From Acidovorax sp. (GTDB taxonomy: Bacteria > Pseudomonadota > Gammaproteobacteria > Burkholderiales > Burkholderiaceae_C), in the NCBI RefSeq assembly GCF_027492855.1, contig NZ_JAPUDY010000044.1, positions 22,533 through 86,532 of the forward strand: a stretch of DNA of 64,000 nucleotides, in the 5' to 3' direction. Within the stretch, counting starts at the first letter, position 1. Each line of letters starts with the position of its first letter. The notes under the pieces were generated by a model. The model made no database searches. It saw nothing but the letters and a program-made list of their open reading frames with translations, and was not told the origin of the DNA. A program made the position numbers and the translations under genes. This document shows positions 8,236-16,870 of this stretch, one piece after another.

Positions 8236-9732
8236 TTAGCCCTGCGGCGGCCGAATGCTCTGCTGGAAGTGAAAGAAGTTGCCGGGGTCGTACGTGGCCT
8301 TGACCCGCTGCAGCTTCGGGTAGGCGGGGCCCCAGTAGGCGTTTGCAAAATCGGTGAGGCGTGCGTTCGGGTAGTTCTGATAGACATGCCCGTTCAGGAA
8401 GGGCTTGACCAATTGCATGAAGCCATCGAGCCAGGCGTCCATCTGTGCGCGCTCCGCCGCGTTGGTCCAGAACACGTCCACCACGAGGTCGGCATCCACA
8501 TGGCGGTGGATAAACGCGCTGTCGGCCACCGGGTAGCGGTTGATGGCGCCCCCGTAGGGCTCCAGGTAGGCCAGGGACCAGGGGTTGGGCGAGGTCTTGA
8601 AGTAGTCGATGATGCGCTGCCAGTCGGCGGTAGATAGCGGCGTGCTGATGTAGCCGCAGGCCTTGGTTTCCGCCACGCCGTCCGGCAGGTTGTCCGGCAA
8701 GGTGTAGGGGTGGTCTTCGAGCCAGACGTTCATCTCGGGGTAGGTGCCGGTCTTGTCCACCAGTAGCTGTGCGCTGGGGATGGCGAGCAAGGATGCAATG
8801 GCCTGCAGGCCGGCTTCGCGGGTGCCGCAGAACATGCCCTGCACCATGTAGACCGGCGCGCCTTTCTGGTAGCCCAGGTTCATCATGTAGCCCAGTTTGT
8901 CGGGGGCGCCTGTCTTCATGAAGCTCTTTTGCATCAGCGTGAGCACCTGGGCCGCGTGGGCCTGGTCCCAACTGATGGCCCAGGCCCACACCTGGTCGAG
9001 CCGGTGCATGCGATAGGTGACTTGCAGCACCACCCCGAAGTTGCCGCCCGTGCCGCCCCGAAGCGCCCAGAAGAGGTCAGGGTGGTCGTGGGCGCTGGCC
9101 GTGACGATGGACCCGTTGGCCAGCGCCACGCGAAATGATTCCACCAGATCGCTCTGGATGCCGAAGGCGCGCGACGTGTAGCCGTAACCTCCGCCCTGCA
9201 CAAAACCGCCCACGCATACGCTGCCGCAGGCCCCCGTGGGCACATGCCAGCCCGTGTGGTTCATGGCGCCGTTGAAGTGGTCGAAGTCGGTGCCGGGCAA
9301 CACATGCACCCGTTCGCGCTCGGGGTCGAGCACCACACCCTTGATATCGCTGAGGTCGATCACCATGCCGCTGTTGACCGAGTACCCCGCCGTGCTGTGG
9401 CCGCCACAGCGCACGGCCACCCACACGCGGTAGGCACGGGCCACGGCCAGGCATTCCAGCACGTCGTTTTCGCAGGCGCAGTACACGATGATCTCGGGGT
9501 AGGCCTGGAACGCGGGGTTGGACTCCTGCCGGGCTTCGTTGTAGTCGGGGCTGGTGGGCAGGACGATGTGGCCCACGAGCCTGGCCTCCAGCAAGGCGAT
9601 GGCATCCCAGGGGAGTGTCGGGCGGGGCGCAGCCTCCGCGCCAAGGGCCGCAGCTTGTGGGGCCGCCAGTGAGCGGAAATGCGCAACACGCGCGTCTTTG
9701 GCAATACGGGCAGGGCTTTTGCGATGGGCCAT
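8236..9732 (-). CDS. Berberine-bridge-type FAD-linked oxidase
   Basis: A 498-residue flavoprotein oxidase with an FAD_binding_4 (PCMH) domain at about 60-230 and a C-terminal BBE segment (YWGPAYPKLQRVKATYDP). Family members oxidise alcohols, sugars or alkaloid-type substrates with O2 and release H2O2. Both covalent FAD anchors seem present: His in CGGHSTAGYS and Cys in PTGACGSVCVGG, the pattern of bicovalently flavinylated enzymes. No signal peptide is visible. GGAGGA lies nine bases before the ATG. It is monocistronic and the substrate cannot be predicted. Confidence 0.92.
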   Translation of the reverse strand: MAHRKSPARIAKDARVAHFRSLAAPQAAALGAEAAPRPTLPWDAIALLEARLVGHIVLPTSPDYNEARQESNPAFQAYPEIIVYCACENDVLECLAVARAYRVWVAVRCGGHSTAGYSVNSGMVIDLSDIKGVVLDPERERVHVLPGTDFDHFNGAMNHTGWHVPTGACGSVCVGGFVQGGGYGYTSRAFGIQSDLVESFRVALANGSIVTASAHDHPDLFWALRGGTGGNFGVVLQVTYRMHRLDQVWAWAISWDQAHAAQVLTLMQKSFMKTGAPDKLGYMMNLGYQKGAPVYMVQGMFCGTREAGLQAIASLLAIPSAQLLVDKTGTYPEMNVWLEDHPYTLPDNLPDGVAETKACGYISTPLSTADWQRIIDYFKTSPNPWSLAYLEPYGGAINRYPVADSAFIHRHVDADLVVDVFWTNAAERAQMDAWLDGFMQLVKPFLNGHVYQNYPNARLTDFANAYWGPAYPKLQRVKATYDPGNFFHFQQSIRPPQG

Positions 9733-9834
9733 GGCGAACGATCCTCCGTGATGGGTGATGAAAGCGGAGCCCCGTGTTTAACGGATCGGCCGAGGATTGA
9801 CCAGTCGGAAATAGCCGATGCACGGCCGGTCTGT

Positions 9835-11658
9835 TCAGGAGGACGATAGCGCCAGGTCGCCCGTGTTGCGCCGCAGGCAGAACTTGCCGCCTTGTTTGCC
9901 GCTGTACATGGCGGCATCGGCCAGCTTGAGCAGGCCGACGGCGTCGCTGCTGTCGTGGGGGGCGATGGCGTAGCCGATGGTCAGCCCCACCTCGACCCGC
10001 GTGTTCTGCAGCGAAAACGGAGCGCGGAAGGCGTCCAGCAGTTTGTTGCCCAGTTCGTGCGCCTGCTGCAGGCTGTGCAGTTGCCCGGCCATCACCACGA
10101 ATTCGTCGCCGCCCAGGCGTGCCACCAGGTCGCTTTGGCGCACATGGCCTTGCAGGCGCCGGGTGACGGCGACCAGCAACTCATCGCCCACGTCGTGGCC
10201 ATGCTGATCGTTGACGGGCTTGAACCCGTCCAGGTCCATCACGTACACGGCCAGCATCTTCTCGGGGCTGCAGCGCGAGAGCGCGGACGCCAGCGCGATG
10301 TTGAGTCCGCGCCGGTTGGGCAAGCCGGTCAGTGGGTCGGTGTGGGCCAGGGAGCGCATGACGTCGCGCTCGCGATTGGCGTCCACCGCCTCTGCGCGCA
10401 GCGCCTTGGTGCGCAGGCCCAGCACCCGCATGAAAAGCAGCATGTCCAGCGTGGCACCGAACTGGAAGGAGTGCATGGTCCAGAAATTCACGGGCACCCA
10501 GCCACGGATCAGTCCGATGACGGTGGCCGTGGCCAGGAAATACAGCAGCCAGGCCAGCAGCAAGGTGGTGCCAACGGGGTCGCCCTGGCGGGCACGGCGC
10601 ACCGAGCCGGGGATGCCCATGAGCGCAGGCACCAGCCCCAGGACGCTGACGATGCCGGTGGCGGCGCGAGTGCCCAGCAGGTCCAGCGCATGCAGCGCGG
10701 CCAGCACCACGCACAGCACGGCTCCGCCGCGCATGCTGCGCAGCAGCCGGCTGTGGGGGCGGTCGCCCGCCAGCGCCTGGCTGATGAAGAGGAAGGAGCC
10801 GCAGGTGGCGGTCAGCGCCGCCAGGTTGGCGGCATGCAGCTCCATCCAGGGCATGTCGCGCCACAGGTACTGCGTGCCCAGGCCGAACAGGTGCAGCGAA
10901 AACAGCAGGCTGCCGGTAATGAGCAGCGCATACTGGATGAACAGCACATCGCGCAGGTTGAGCCACTGCGCCAGGCTGTAAATGATCAGGCACAGCGCCA
11001 GTCCGGTCAGGATGCCCTGCAGCATCTGCTCGTTCAGGGCCATGCTGTGCCATGTGGTGGGCTTGATCAGGGTGATGGGCAGCACCATGGCGCCCCGGGT
11101 CTCGATGCGCAACAGCACTTCGTAGGCATGCCCTGGCAGCATGTTCAAGGGCAAGGCGTGCGAGCGGCTGCGCAGGGGGCGCTGGGTGTAGGGCTGCAGG
11201 CTGCCCAGTGTGGCCTGCTGGGTCACGTGGCCGTCGGTGGCCAGGTAGATCTCGATGCGCTGGAGCACGGGGTAGTCGATGTCCAGGACCCAGACGCCGC
11301 TGGAGCTGGGCGCAACGGCTACGGGGATGCGCAGCCACACAGGCTCGGTGCGCACGCCCAGCGTGCCACCGGTGTCCGGGGGCGGTTCGAAGCGTGCAAG
11401 TGAGGCCAGGATGTCTTCGATCAGCAGGGTGCCCGAGGGGTCGGCCAGCACCGACACCGCCGGCCACGCCTTGATGGAAGGGTGGTCGTCGCGCAGCTCC
11501 AGCGGGGTGGCTGCTGCGGCCCGGGCCGGGCCCGCCAGCATGAGGACCATGGCCAGCAGCCAGGGCAGGCACCAGTGCAGGCCCTGGCGCCCGTGCGCCC
11601 CCCCGCGCGGCAAGGTGGGGCGCGATGGCCACGGGAAGATAGGGCGGCGCACCATCAT
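9835..11658 (-). CDS. 7TM-DISM diguanylate cyclase (second of a tandem pair)
   Basis: Membrane diguanylate cyclase of 607 aa. A signal-like N-terminal helix ends at AGPARAAAA. A periplasmic 7TMR-DISMED2-type beta-sandwich (about 50-190), probably carbohydrate- or ligand-binding, follows, then a seven-helix DISM module (about 205-400), a short coil and a GGDEF domain starting at DPLTGLPNRRG. GGDEF is intact with RQSD five residues before it (I-site). Its start overlaps the stop of the upstream paralogue as ATGA. The pair arose by tandem duplication, as both share organisation along their whole length. Confidence 0.94.
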   Translation of the reverse strand: MMVRRPIFPWPSRPTLPRGGAHGRQGLHWCLPWLLAMVLMLAGPARAAAATPLELRDDHPSIKAWPAVSVLADPSGTLLIEDILASLARFEPPPDTGGTLGVRTEPVWLRIPVAVAPSSSGVWVLDIDYPVLQRIEIYLATDGHVTQQATLGSLQPYTQRPLRSRSHALPLNMLPGHAYEVLLRIETRGAMVLPITLIKPTTWHSMALNEQMLQGILTGLALCLIIYSLAQWLNLRDVLFIQYALLITGSLLFSLHLFGLGTQYLWRDMPWMELHAANLAALTATCGSFLFISQALAGDRPHSRLLRSMRGGAVLCVVLAALHALDLLGTRAATGIVSVLGLVPALMGIPGSVRRARQGDPVGTTLLLAWLLYFLATATVIGLIRGWVPVNFWTMHSFQFGATLDMLLFMRVLGLRTKALRAEAVDANRERDVMRSLAHTDPLTGLPNRRGLNIALASALSRCSPEKMLAVYVMDLDGFKPVNDQHGHDVGDELLVAVTRRLQGHVRQSDLVARLGGDEFVVMAGQLHSLQQAHELGNKLLDAFRAPFSLQNTRVEVGLTIGYAIAPHDSSDAVGLLKLADAAMYSGKQGGKFCLRRNTGDLALSSS

Positions 11659-13472
11659 GAGGACAGGGCGAGTTCGCCCTGGTTGCGCCGGATGGACTGC
11701 TTGCCGCTTTGCTTGCCTGCATACATGGCGGCATCGGCCTGGCGCAGCAGGGCCTGCGCGTCGCTTCCGTCCAGCGGTGCCAGCGCGTAGCCGATGGTCA
11801 GCCCTACCGTGACGGTGTGCTGGTCCAGCGCAAAGGAATGCTCGAAAGCCTTGATCAGCGACCGCCCCAGGTCCTCGGCCTGCTCGGTGCTGGCCAGCTC
11901 GCAGGCTATGACGATGAATTCATCCCCGCCCAGCCGAGCCACCAGGTCGGTCTGGTGGCGCACGCTGGCCTGCAGCCGCTGGCCCACCGCCACCAGCAGG
12001 TGGTCGCCCACGTCGTGGCCGTAGGAGTCGTTGATGGGCTTGAACCCGTCCAGGTCCATGAGGTACACCGCCACCATGTGCTGCGGGGTGCATTTGAGCA
12101 AGGCCGCATGCAGGGCATGCTGCAGGCCGCGCCGGTTGCTCAGGCCCGTGAGCGGGTCGCTGTGCGCGAGGGAGTGCATGAGGTCGCGCTCGCGCAGGGT
12201 CTCCTGGGCCTGGGCTTTGGCCGCCTGTGCGCGCAGACCCAGCACGCGCAGGAAGAGCAGCATGTCCAGGGTGGCGCCGAACTGGAAGGCATGCAGCGTC
12301 CAGAAGTTGGCGGGCAACCAGCCCTGGACCAGGCCCGCCATGGCCACGGCCGCCAGGGCGTACACGGTCCAGGCTATCAGCAGGGTGGCGCCGATGGGGT
12401 CTTTCTGGCGCACCCGCCGGATGGCGGCGGGAATGCTGAACAAGGATGGCAAAGGACCCAGCAGGCTCATGAAGACCGTGGCTCCTCGGGGGCCGATCAG
12501 GTTCACCATGTGGGCTAGGCACAGAGCGATGGAGACCACGGCGCCCGCCTTCATCACCCGCACGTAGCGGCTGTGCCGCGCACCGGCCGCCAGGACGTGG
12601 CTCAGAAACAGGAAGGAGCCGGCCAGCGCAATGAAGCCCGCAATGACGGCAGCATGCCCTTCCATCCACACATTGCCTGGCCACAGGAACTGGGCTCCGA
12701 TGCCAAAGAAATGCAATGAAAACCCCGCGCTGCCGAGCACCACCAGCGCGTAGTAGGCAAACAGGCGCTCACGATGGCTGGCCCATTGGGCCAGGCTGTA
12801 GGCCAGCAGGCAGAACGCCAGGCCGGTGAGGAAACCCTGCAGCAGCTGCTCGCGCAGCGCCAGACGAAGGTGGTGAGGGACCTCGCTGACCGAGAGGGGC
12901 AGGATCAGCGGGCCCAATGTGCGAACCCGGATCAGCAGGTCGTAGCGCTGCCCAGCACGGAGTTTGAGCTCCATCGAGGGCGTGCGGCTGGAGAGCGATG
13001 TTTCGCTGGGAGGGCGCAGGTAACCCAGGGAGGCCTGTTGGAGCAGCTCGCCGTTGCTGGCCAGGTACATGTCCACCTCCTGCAGCGCGCTGTAGCCGAG
13101 GTTGACGATCCATTCGGTCTCGGCCCGAGCGGCCGTGGCCATGGGGATGTGCAGCCACACTGCCTCCTTGCGCACCCCCAGGGAGCCACCGCGCCGGTTG
13201 GGCTCTTGGAACTCGCGCAGTCGGCCCAGTACCTCCAGCGCTCCCAGTTGATGGGACGCATCGGGCAGTAGGGTGATGGCCTGCCATGCGTCCAGTGCCT
13301 GCATGCCGGGCTCCAGCACGAGCAGTCGACCCGGTTCCTGCGACTGCGCTTGCGCCCCCATTGGCAGCATGTGCAGAGCGAGCAGGCACAGTCCCACGGC
13401 CACGGCCGTGCAGCGTAGGGCATGCCCGCAGCATGCAGCCAGTCTTGTGAGCCAGGACAACAAGGGCGCCAT
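11655..13472 (-). CDS. 7TM-DISM diguanylate cyclase (first of a tandem pair)
   Basis: A 605-residue paralogue of the gene downstream, with the same order: N-terminal membrane anchor, periplasmic DISMED2-type domain, seven-helix DISM module and GGDEF domain (DPLTGLSNRRG to the C-terminus). The catalytic GGDEF is intact. The I-site differs: where the partner has RQSD, this protein has RHQTD, an extra residue that breaks the RxxD spacing, so feedback inhibition by c-di-GMP may be lost. The two genes overlap by four bases and should be co-translated. The periplasmic domains differ enough to suggest distinct ligands. Confidence 0.94.
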   Translation of the reverse strand: MAPLLSWLTRLAACCGHALRCTAVAVGLCLLALHMLPMGAQAQSQEPGRLLVLEPGMQALDAWQAITLLPDASHQLGALEVLGRLREFQEPNRRGGSLGVRKEAVWLHIPMATAARAETEWIVNLGYSALQEVDMYLASNGELLQQASLGYLRPPSETSLSSRTPSMELKLRAGQRYDLLIRVRTLGPLILPLSVSEVPHHLRLALREQLLQGFLTGLAFCLLAYSLAQWASHRERLFAYYALVVLGSAGFSLHFFGIGAQFLWPGNVWMEGHAAVIAGFIALAGSFLFLSHVLAAGARHSRYVRVMKAGAVVSIALCLAHMVNLIGPRGATVFMSLLGPLPSLFSIPAAIRRVRQKDPIGATLLIAWTVYALAAVAMAGLVQGWLPANFWTLHAFQFGATLDMLLFLRVLGLRAQAAKAQAQETLRERDLMHSLAHSDPLTGLSNRRGLQHALHAALLKCTPQHMVAVYLMDLDGFKPINDSYGHDVGDHLLVAVGQRLQASVRHQTDLVARLGGDEFIVIACELASTEQAEDLGRSLIKAFEHSFALDQHTVTVGLTIGYALAPLDGSDAQALLRQADAAMYAGKQSGKQSIRRNQGELALSS

Positions 13473-13509
13473 CGGTTCTGTGTGGGGTGGAGACCGCTGT
13501 GTCCGTCTG

Positions 13510-14991
13510 TCAGGGGGCGGGTTGCTGCATTGTGGTGCTTGCCCGGCCCGTCATGGCTTTCTGGGCGGTCTGCGCCAGGCCATGGCTCCAGCTGCCCTGG
13601 GTGGTCAGCCGGTCTTCGATGCGGTTGAGCCAGCCCGGCGCATGGGGGTCATCGCTCCAGCCATGCACCACGGTGTCCACTTGGTTGAGCAGTTCGGTGG
13701 GCAGTTGCAGCGGGCGGGTCTGGCTCATCAGCACCCGGCTCATGAAGTGGTAGCCCAGTGCCCGGGTGAGCATGCGCACGATGGAAAAGCGCGGCAGCAT
13801 CAGGCGCAGCACCGCATCGATGGTGCGTGCCGGCAGCAGCACGCCCCAGAACAGCAGGGCAGAGGCCCAGGGCGTGGGCTGGGTCAGCCCCAGGTCCTGC
13901 GCCGTTGCGGGGCCGCAGAGGTAGCGGGTCATGAGTTGGGGGAAGGGCTTGACGATGGGCCAGGGCAGGGATTTCTCCATGGTTTGCATCAGGGCCTGGC
14001 CCAGCGCGGGGCGGGGGTCGGGGGTCACGGGCTCGGCGCGGCCGCGCGCCTGCATCCCGGCCATCAGCACGCGGCCTTGTTCCATGGTGTCCACCATGAG
14101 CGGACGCTCGATGCCCAGGAGGTGGCCCACCACGTTCCAGGCATGCAGGTAGGCCTCTTCGTCGGCGGGGGGCAGGCCGATGCCCAGCCGGCGCAGGCTG
14201 CGCAGGAACACATAGCCAAAGGTCAGCAGGGTATAGGCCAGCTCTTCCTGGTTGCAGGGCAGGCCGTCACCGGCCAGATCCCAGCCGCGTGCATACAGGG
14301 CCTGGTACATGGCCGAACGCCCGCCCCGGGGCTGGGTGGATTGCGGGGTGACCATGCCGTTGCCCCCGGCCTTCCATTGGTCGATGGCGTGGCTGGGGCT
14401 GCCGTGCAGGATGAGGTTGCGGATGGTGGCGTGGATGAGCCGCACCTTGAGCACCTGCGCAGCGCCGGCGCCGCGCAGGCTCAGGCCTCCGTGCATCATC
14501 ACGGGGAAGATCATCGCGGCGGTAGAGCGGATGCGGTACTCGGCGTTCTGCTCCAGTTGGCCGGAGGTGTGCAGCACGCTGGAGAGATCAGGGATCACGT
14601 AGCACTCGGGCAGGCTGGCGCAGAACAGCAGGATGCACGACAGCGCACCATGTTCCATGAACAGTTCTTCAGCACGTTCAATCTTGCGCGCGTCGGCCCA
14701 GGGGGGCAGCACCTGGGCGGTCTGCACGTAGGTGTTCAGTGCCGCAGCCATGGCGGGCGTCACGCAACCTTCGACGGTCTGCCCCCCCAGGTTGGCGCGC
14801 ACGGGCCCGGGCTGCGCCGTCCAGTGCGTCAGCGCGGCGTTGTCCGTCCACTGGCCAAACAACAGGTTCACGGTGTCGATGTGGGCCCATTGGGGCGCAT
14901 CGGCGGCCACATTGCCCGCAGGCCAGGGGCCCAAGATCTGTGCGATGGTCTGGTCTGCCAGGGGGTCGGCGTGGTGCTGCATGTTTTCCAT
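13510..14991 (-). CDS. MpaB/Lcp-like oxygenase family protein (DUF2236)
   Basis: A protein of about 493 residues of the DUF2236 superfamily, which includes latex-clearing protein Lcp (a b-type haem dioxygenase that cleaves polyisoprene) and fungal MpaB (farnesyl-chain cleavage). The core helix VRLIHATIRNLI matches the region that carries the haem-ligating His in Lcp, and the later helix YTLLTFGYVFLRSLRRLG is also typical. No clear export signal is present. Start uncertain: MENMQ (14991) or the ATG at 14982, which has GGAAA before it. The stop of the carotenoid-type gene lies 53 bp upstream, suggesting one transcript. Confidence 0.8.
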   Translation of the reverse strand: MENMQHHADPLADQTIAQILGPWPAGNVAADAPQWAHIDTVNLLFGQWTDNAALTHWTAQPGPVRANLGGQTVEGCVTPAMAAALNTYVQTAQVLPPWADARKIERAEELFMEHGALSCILLFCASLPECYVIPDLSSVLHTSGQLEQNAEYRIRSTAAMIFPVMMHGGLSLRGAGAAQVLKVRLIHATIRNLILHGSPSHAIDQWKAGGNGMVTPQSTQPRGGRSAMYQALYARGWDLAGDGLPCNQEELAYTLLTFGYVFLRSLRRLGIGLPPADEEAYLHAWNVVGHLLGIERPLMVDTMEQGRVLMAGMQARGRAEPVTPDPRPALGQALMQTMEKSLPWPIVKPFPQLMTRYLCGPATAQDLGLTQPTPWASALLFWGVLLPARTIDAVLRLMLPRFSIVRMLTRALGYHFMSRVLMSQTRPLQLPTELLNQVDTVVHGWSDDPHAPGWLNRIEDRLTTQGSWSHGLAQTAQKAMTGRASTTMQQPAP

Positions 14992-15043
14992 GGGGCGTGG
15001 GGCTCGGTCGATGGGGCAGTATGGGGGCGCGCCGGGGTGGGAC

Positions 15044-15865
15044 TTATGCGGTGGTTGGTCCCAGGCGCTTCCAGCGCTGGAACCCTGCCAGCGCGCACAG
15101 CAGCGGAATGCCCATGGCAAACGGGGCAATGGAGCGGATCTCCACCGGGCTGCCCAGGATCATCTGGAACACCATGCCCGATGCGTAGATGGTCAGTGGG
15201 ACCAGGGCATGGCGGCGCAGAAAGGGGCTCACGGGCTGCAGGGGCTGCTGGCGGGACGACATGCGAAAGCCGAAGATGATGACGAAGGCCACGAACACCC
15301 AGCCAAAGAAACCCTGCACCGTTTCGCCAAACCAGGCGCCATCGGTCTTGGCCATGATCCAGGCCTTGAGGGTGTAGACGAAGTAAGGGTCGGCGCCCAG
15401 GTCAAACGCGGTCACGATCATCGCCGCCAGAAATGACAGCATGGCGGCATGGGCCAGGCCGGGGGCGCCGTCCACCGGCGATTGCCAGACGATCAGGTTG
15501 CTGAGCACATACCCCGCATAGGTCAGCGCGAACCACATCATGGGGATGACCAGGGGGACATCGAGCAGGCGGGGGCCCAGCACGTCGGTGTAGGTGTAGT
15601 GGCCGAAGAACCACCCGTGGCTCGCGCCCATCTGCTCGGCAAACCAGCCCAGGCACACGGCAATCACCACAAAATGCAGTGCTGCCCGAGGGCCCAGCAA
15701 ATGCGTGGCGCTGGCCCAGCAGCAGGCAAACATCAGCACCGAGGCAATGACGATCGCAAGGGTCGTGTCGTTGTGGATGCGAACCGCGGTGGCGACCACA
15801 AAAGCGGCCAGCAGGGCAAAGCTGAGCGCAGGCAGTCGCGCCGCCATCGGAGGCTGTGCAGGCAT
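15044..15865 (-). CDS. Carotenoid-biosynthesis-type membrane protein (CruF-like, PF04240)
   Basis: A multi-pass membrane protein of about 273 residues with some seven hydrophobic helices and the family core GWFFGHYTYTDVLGPR followed by VPLVIPMMWFALTYAGYV. PF04240 includes the carotenoid 1',2'-hydratase CruF, but many bacteria without a known carotenoid pathway carry members, so the substrate is uncertain. The ATG at 15865 is used; a TTG eight codons upstream preceded by GGGGG is an alternative. It is followed by the DUF2236 oxygenase on the same strand. No other carotenoid gene is in the window. Confidence 0.8.
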   Translation of the reverse strand: MPAQPPMAARLPALSFALLAAFVVATAVRIHNDTTLAIVIASVLMFACCWASATHLLGPRAALHFVVIAVCLGWFAEQMGASHGWFFGHYTYTDVLGPRLLDVPLVIPMMWFALTYAGYVLSNLIVWQSPVDGAPGLAHAAMLSFLAAMIVTAFDLGADPYFVYTLKAWIMAKTDGAWFGETVQGFFGWVFVAFVIIFGFRMSSRQQPLQPVSPFLRRHALVPLTIYASGMVFQMILGSPVEIRSIAPFAMGIPLLCALAGFQRWKRLGPTTA

Positions 15866-16024
15866 GGTGGTTGTATCACGCTGTAACAATACCCCCAGTG
15901 TAGGGGATTGCCCGGACCGCCGTGCCCCCTGTTTGCCCTGATTGAGGGCCGTCTCTACAGCGCTGTTTCTGGCACTGCGGGGGGATTTTTGGTGATACAG
16001 GGGCCGTGCGGCATGGCCTCCGGC

Positions 16025-16852
16025 TCAACCCCGGGCGGGCGTGAGCGCGGCGAGGTTCAGCAGCGAGGCCTCGATGGCCGCCGCCGTGGCCTGCGGCTGC
16101 TCCATCGGAAAGAGGTGGCTGCCGTCCAGCATCATGGTGCGGCCTTCGGTGATGCGCAGGGTCATGGCCATGCCCACTTGCTTCATCTCTTCGGAGTCGC
16201 GCCCGCCGATGAAGGCGGCCGGGCACTGCAGCGGGTGCGTGCTGAGCAGGCGGCCCAGGTTGTGGGGCAGCGTGTTGTAGATGGCGGTTTCCACTGCGCG
16301 ATCGAAGCCCAGCACGCGCTTGCCGTCGTGGTTCTGCAGGCCGTGGGTGATGTAGTCCTGCAGCACCTCGGGGTGCCAGCGGGCAAAGGCCTTCTTCTTG
16401 CGAAAGTGCTCCAGCGCCTCGTCGTTGCTGGCCCAGCTGAAGCGGCGCTGGCGGCTGACCTTGCCGGGCGAGATGGAGCCCACCACCTGCGTGCGTTTGG
16501 CAACGCCCAGTGCGTTGGCCTTCCAGCCGCCGATGAGGGGCGAGTCAATCAGCAGCACGCCGCGCACCAGCTCGGGGTGGCGGGCTGCCGCCATCACGCT
16601 CAGAAAACCACCCAGCGAGTGCCCGACCAGAAACACCGGCCCGCCCACGCGCTCCACCTGCTCGGCGGTGAAGTCCGCCAGGTGCTGCACCAGGTGGGGC
16701 CAGTTGTTGGACACCGGGTACTGCGGGTCGTGGCCAAAGCGCTCCACCGCGCTGACCGCAAAGCCGCGCGCCTTGAGGAGCTTGAAAAGCAGGCGGTAGG
16801 TGCTGGCCGGAAAGCTGTTGGCGTGCGAGAAAACGATGGGGAGCATGGACAA
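16025..16852 (-). CDS. Alpha/beta hydrolase
   Basis: A 275-residue cytoplasmic alpha/beta hydrolase. It opens with a strand and oxyanion segment (LPIVFSHANSFPASTY), has the nucleophile elbow GHSLGG near residue 96 and a late His in DGSHLFPM; Asp in IGGRDSEEM may be the acid. The YRLLFKLLKARGFAV region replaces the usual HG motif with HAN, as in a subgroup of poorly characterised hydrolases. Substrate unknown. It lies 18 bp downstream of the Anbu-type protease gene on the same strand, so the two probably form an operon. Confidence 0.9.
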   Translation of the reverse strand: MSMLPIVFSHANSFPASTYRLLFKLLKARGFAVSAVERFGHDPQYPVSNNWPHLVQHLADFTAEQVERVGGPVFLVGHSLGGFLSVMAAARHPELVRGVLLIDSPLIGGWKANALGVAKRTQVVGSISPGKVSRQRRFSWASNDEALEHFRKKKAFARWHPEVLQDYITHGLQNHDGKRVLGFDRAVETAIYNTLPHNLGRLLSTHPLQCPAAFIGGRDSEEMKQVGMAMTLRITEGRTMMLDGSHLFPMEQPQATAAAIEASLLNLAALTPARG

Positions 16853-16870
16853 GGCGGCCAGACAAGGCTC

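Noticed and set aside
9892-11403. A 503-codon open frame antisense to a DISM cyclase
   Set aside because: Gln/His-rich shadow frame; the GGDEF protein on the minus strand explains the region.
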